The notes beneath the pieces are model-generated. The model ran no database searches. It was not told the DNA's origin and saw only the letters and a program-made list of their open reading frames with translations. The position numbers and the translations under genes were made by a program. Positions 61,890 through 64,000 of a DNA stretch of 64,000 nt are shown piece by piece (positions within the stretch are counted from its first letter, which is position 1; every line of letters begins with the position of its first letter). Source of the DNA: Parietaria judaica (taxonomy: Eukaryota; Streptophyta; Magnoliopsida; Rosales; Urticaceae); assembly GCA_954871525.1 (NCBI GenBank), contig OX940867.1, forward strand, positions 12,935,343-12,999,342, written 5' to 3'.

Positions 61890-64000
61890 ATGTCTCAAAG
61901 AAGCGGCGGTAGTTCCGGGGGTCGAAGGGCGGCTAGGAATTTGCAACCCCAATTTCAACTAGGGGGAACATCGCAGCCTACGCCCGAGGGCTACATTCCC
62001 CTTATGCTACCCCAAGAAATATTTCCCTCCCCTCCCAATCCAAATTATCCCGACGATACAGTACGGTCTCTAAGACCTAGTCTAGTCCGGGCGATGGGCC
62101 AGCACGACGCCGATCCCCAACGTGTGTCCCGAAAATGGTGGAGGCGGTGGCTCAATCTAGAGGGGAAATAACGATCCTTTTTTCGATCTCATGTTACGGG
62201 AACACGCCGATTACAGAGCTCAAGGTCCCGAAGGTGCCGATCCCGACGAACCTCAAGGTCCCGAAGATGCATATCCCGACGAAACTCAACGTCCCCACGA
62301 TGCCGATCCCGACGACTTTCAAACGCCGCCCTCGGTCCGTGGTTCAAATGTCGGGGTTTACAACCGCGGTTCTCCTCTACCTTCCAATCAAGATAGCAGG
62401 GAAGCCTCCGTTTCCCATCCTCGACGACATCGACGTCCTTCAACCGGGTAATAACCTTTAGTCATTTCTCTATTTATAGCTATTAGTCATTTTTTCTATT
62501 TTATTAATTAATAATACCATTTTTAATTTCGTTAACTCTTTTATTTATCTATATGAAATTTAATTAGATTAATATGATTAATATTAAAATTTAATAATTG
62601 TAATATAAAAATTTAATAATTGTAATTTTATATTAAACTCTTAATAATATTCTTTTGTTTTAATAGAGCATCTACTTCGGGCTTGGCTTGGGGATGACCA
62701 AACACTGCCCCCGTGTGGAACTTTTTTGACGAAGATCGGCGGGTGGAGAATGGCCAACGAATTAAACTCGCCACGTGCAAAAAGTGCGGCCGCACACTAG
62801 ATGCGATGGGTGACCTGGGAACCGGCTACTTGAAACGACACGCAAGAGCATGCTTCCCGACCGGGGAGCTTGACGAGGTAAACACAGCACAAGTAAGTGC
62901 ACTCACGACCCTAAATTTACGAAAATGGACACTCGAATGGATACTGTCTACGGGGGCACCGATGAGTTTGATGGAACATCCTGCGCATACACAATATATG
63001 CAAAGGATTAATCCGTCTTACCTGCAGTTTTCCCGTACGACGTATACTAGGGACATGGAACAAGCTTATGCTATGCAAAAAAACTATTTGGTCGAATTTT
63101 TTAAAATGTCTAGCATAAACGTTGCTTTCACGACCGACTTGTGGAGCGGTCCAATGCTAAACGATTATTTGAGTCTGACCGCTCATTACGTAGACGAAGA
63201 TTGGGAGCCGTGTCAAAAACTTTTAAACCTAGCACCATTCGACTGTCGCCATACCGGCCAAAACATTTCCGACAAATTAATAGAACTATTAAGTGATTGG
63301 GGTTTACAAAATCGTGTTATATCTATAACCTTAGATAATGCCGCAAACAATAATGCCGCTATTACTATCTTGGAGGCTAGTTTGCCCGTTAATCAATTTC
63401 GTAATATTTTACATCAACGGTGCGGTTGTCACATTATAAATTTAATCGCACGAACGGGCGAACGAGTAATTTCAAGTCACGTAGAAAAAATACGCGGCAT
63501 TGTTGATTGGATAAGGTATTCTCAAACCACCAATAGGTGGAGACGATTTTGTAAAGATCACAATCATAAAGCTAACATGTTTGGATTAGATAATAATACA
63601 CGATGGAACTCAACGTATCTAATGGTTTCAGTTGTGTGTAGAGAGAGGCTACCGTTGGACCACTTCTTCCACCTTGAACTCGAGCCGTCAGCGCGAATCT
63701 CGGAGGTGGAATGGACAACCGCAGAAAAATTCACTAAATTTCTTAAACTGTTTTATGCTGTTACTTTAAATTTTTCAAACCAAAAACGCCCTTCTTTGAA
63801 TCATGGGATTTCGGGTCTATTTGAAATTACTAACACTTTTTCAGATTTCGCAAACGACCCTATTATTGCTCCCCTGATTGAAGGAATGGTTGAAAAATTC
63901 AAAATTTATTGGGATCCACCCCCTTTTTCGTATTGCTTCGGTTCTATATTAGACCCTCGTATTATGTTTACTTTCGGTGGAATAATGCTAGCAATCGGGC
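61890..64000 (+). pseudogene. hAT (BED zinc finger) transposase, two lesions, truncated by window edge
   Basis: ATG at 61890 starts MSQRSGGSSGGRRAARN. Exon 1 runs to 62447 and a GT-AG intron spans 62448-62666. The second exon contains a BED finger (VWNFFDEDRR, CKKCG, LKRHARAC; 62716-62850), FTTDLWSGPMLNDYLSLTAH, HTGQNISDKLIELL, ITLDNAANN (second catalytic region), HQRCGCHIINLI and NNTRWNSTYLM, all hAT core features, and continues past the window. Lesions are one extra G in the GGGG run at about 62161-62164, which shifts the frame before NNDPFFDLMLREHADY, and TGA at 62695-62697 just before the BED finger. From 62698 to 64000 the frame is open. The enzyme would cut and paste hAT elements with 8-bp duplications. 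The nearest relative in the window is the decayed copy at 13305-13960. Confidence 0.82.
62448..62666 (+). other. Intron of the hAT transposase gene
   Basis: GTAATAACC...TTTTAATAG, 219 bp, AT-rich. The phase joins GG|A (Gly) correctly between the two coding parts. Confidence 0.65.

Overview
This is nuclear DNA of a flowering plant, most likely a eudicot. The evidence is AT-rich intergenic DNA, spliced genes with GT-AG introns, and a typical plant transposon load (Ty3/gypsy Tat and Athila, long-LTR copia-like repeats, Helitrons, hAT and Mutator-type elements, tRNA-derived retroposons). The species cannot be named from the sequence alone. About 15 kb is occupied by three host genes; the rest is mostly mobile DNA in several nested layers.

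Host genes. (1) 1-5190, plus strand: the last seven exons of a CYP90B1/DWF4-type cytochrome P450, the steroid C-22 hydroxylase of brassinosteroid synthesis; its 5' part lies outside the window. (2) 38066-42601, minus strand: a complete 12-exon TauE/SafE-family membrane protein, 470 aa. (3) 45440-50756, minus strand: a complete 10-exon U1-70K, the 70 kDa protein of the U1 snRNP, 483 aa. Splice phases close exactly in both complete genes. The two minus-strand genes are neighbours with no sign of functional linkage.

Transposon landscape from left to right. A Mutator-like MITE lies in the long P450 intron. A non-autonomous hAT element with an 8-bp target duplication is at 6492-7361. A long-LTR copia-like repeat is at 9913-11637, with a decayed hAT transposase (minus strand) at 13305-13960 and a second fragment of the LTR family at 14111. 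A Helitron at 16426-20272 carries a nested long-inverted-repeat MITE and a tRNA-Trp-like retroposon. An opposite-strand Helitron lies at 21096-23680. A full 11.85-kb Tat-type gypsy retrotransposon spans 25188-37039 with a GTTCG target duplication; it has gag, protease, RT, RNase H, archaeal-type RNase H and integrase on the plus strand and a three-exon gene on the minus strand. MITEs lie beside and inside the TauE/SafE gene. At 51.4-54.8 kb an Ulp1-like peptidase remnant is split by a solo LTR of the copia-like family (51899-54573, target duplication TTTGG). An internally deleted Athila remnant spans about 55.2-60.96 kb. A hAT transposase gene runs off the right edge (61890-64000).

The most interesting points are the spliced antisense gene in the Tat element, the contrast between that element's near-identical LTRs and its heavily broken coding region, the exactly reconstructable insertion of the solo LTR into the Ulp1-like reading frame, and the tRNA-Trp-like retroposon inside a Helitron. 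I found no CRISPR, operon, bacterial or organellar structure, and nothing I can claim as a wholly new biological system.
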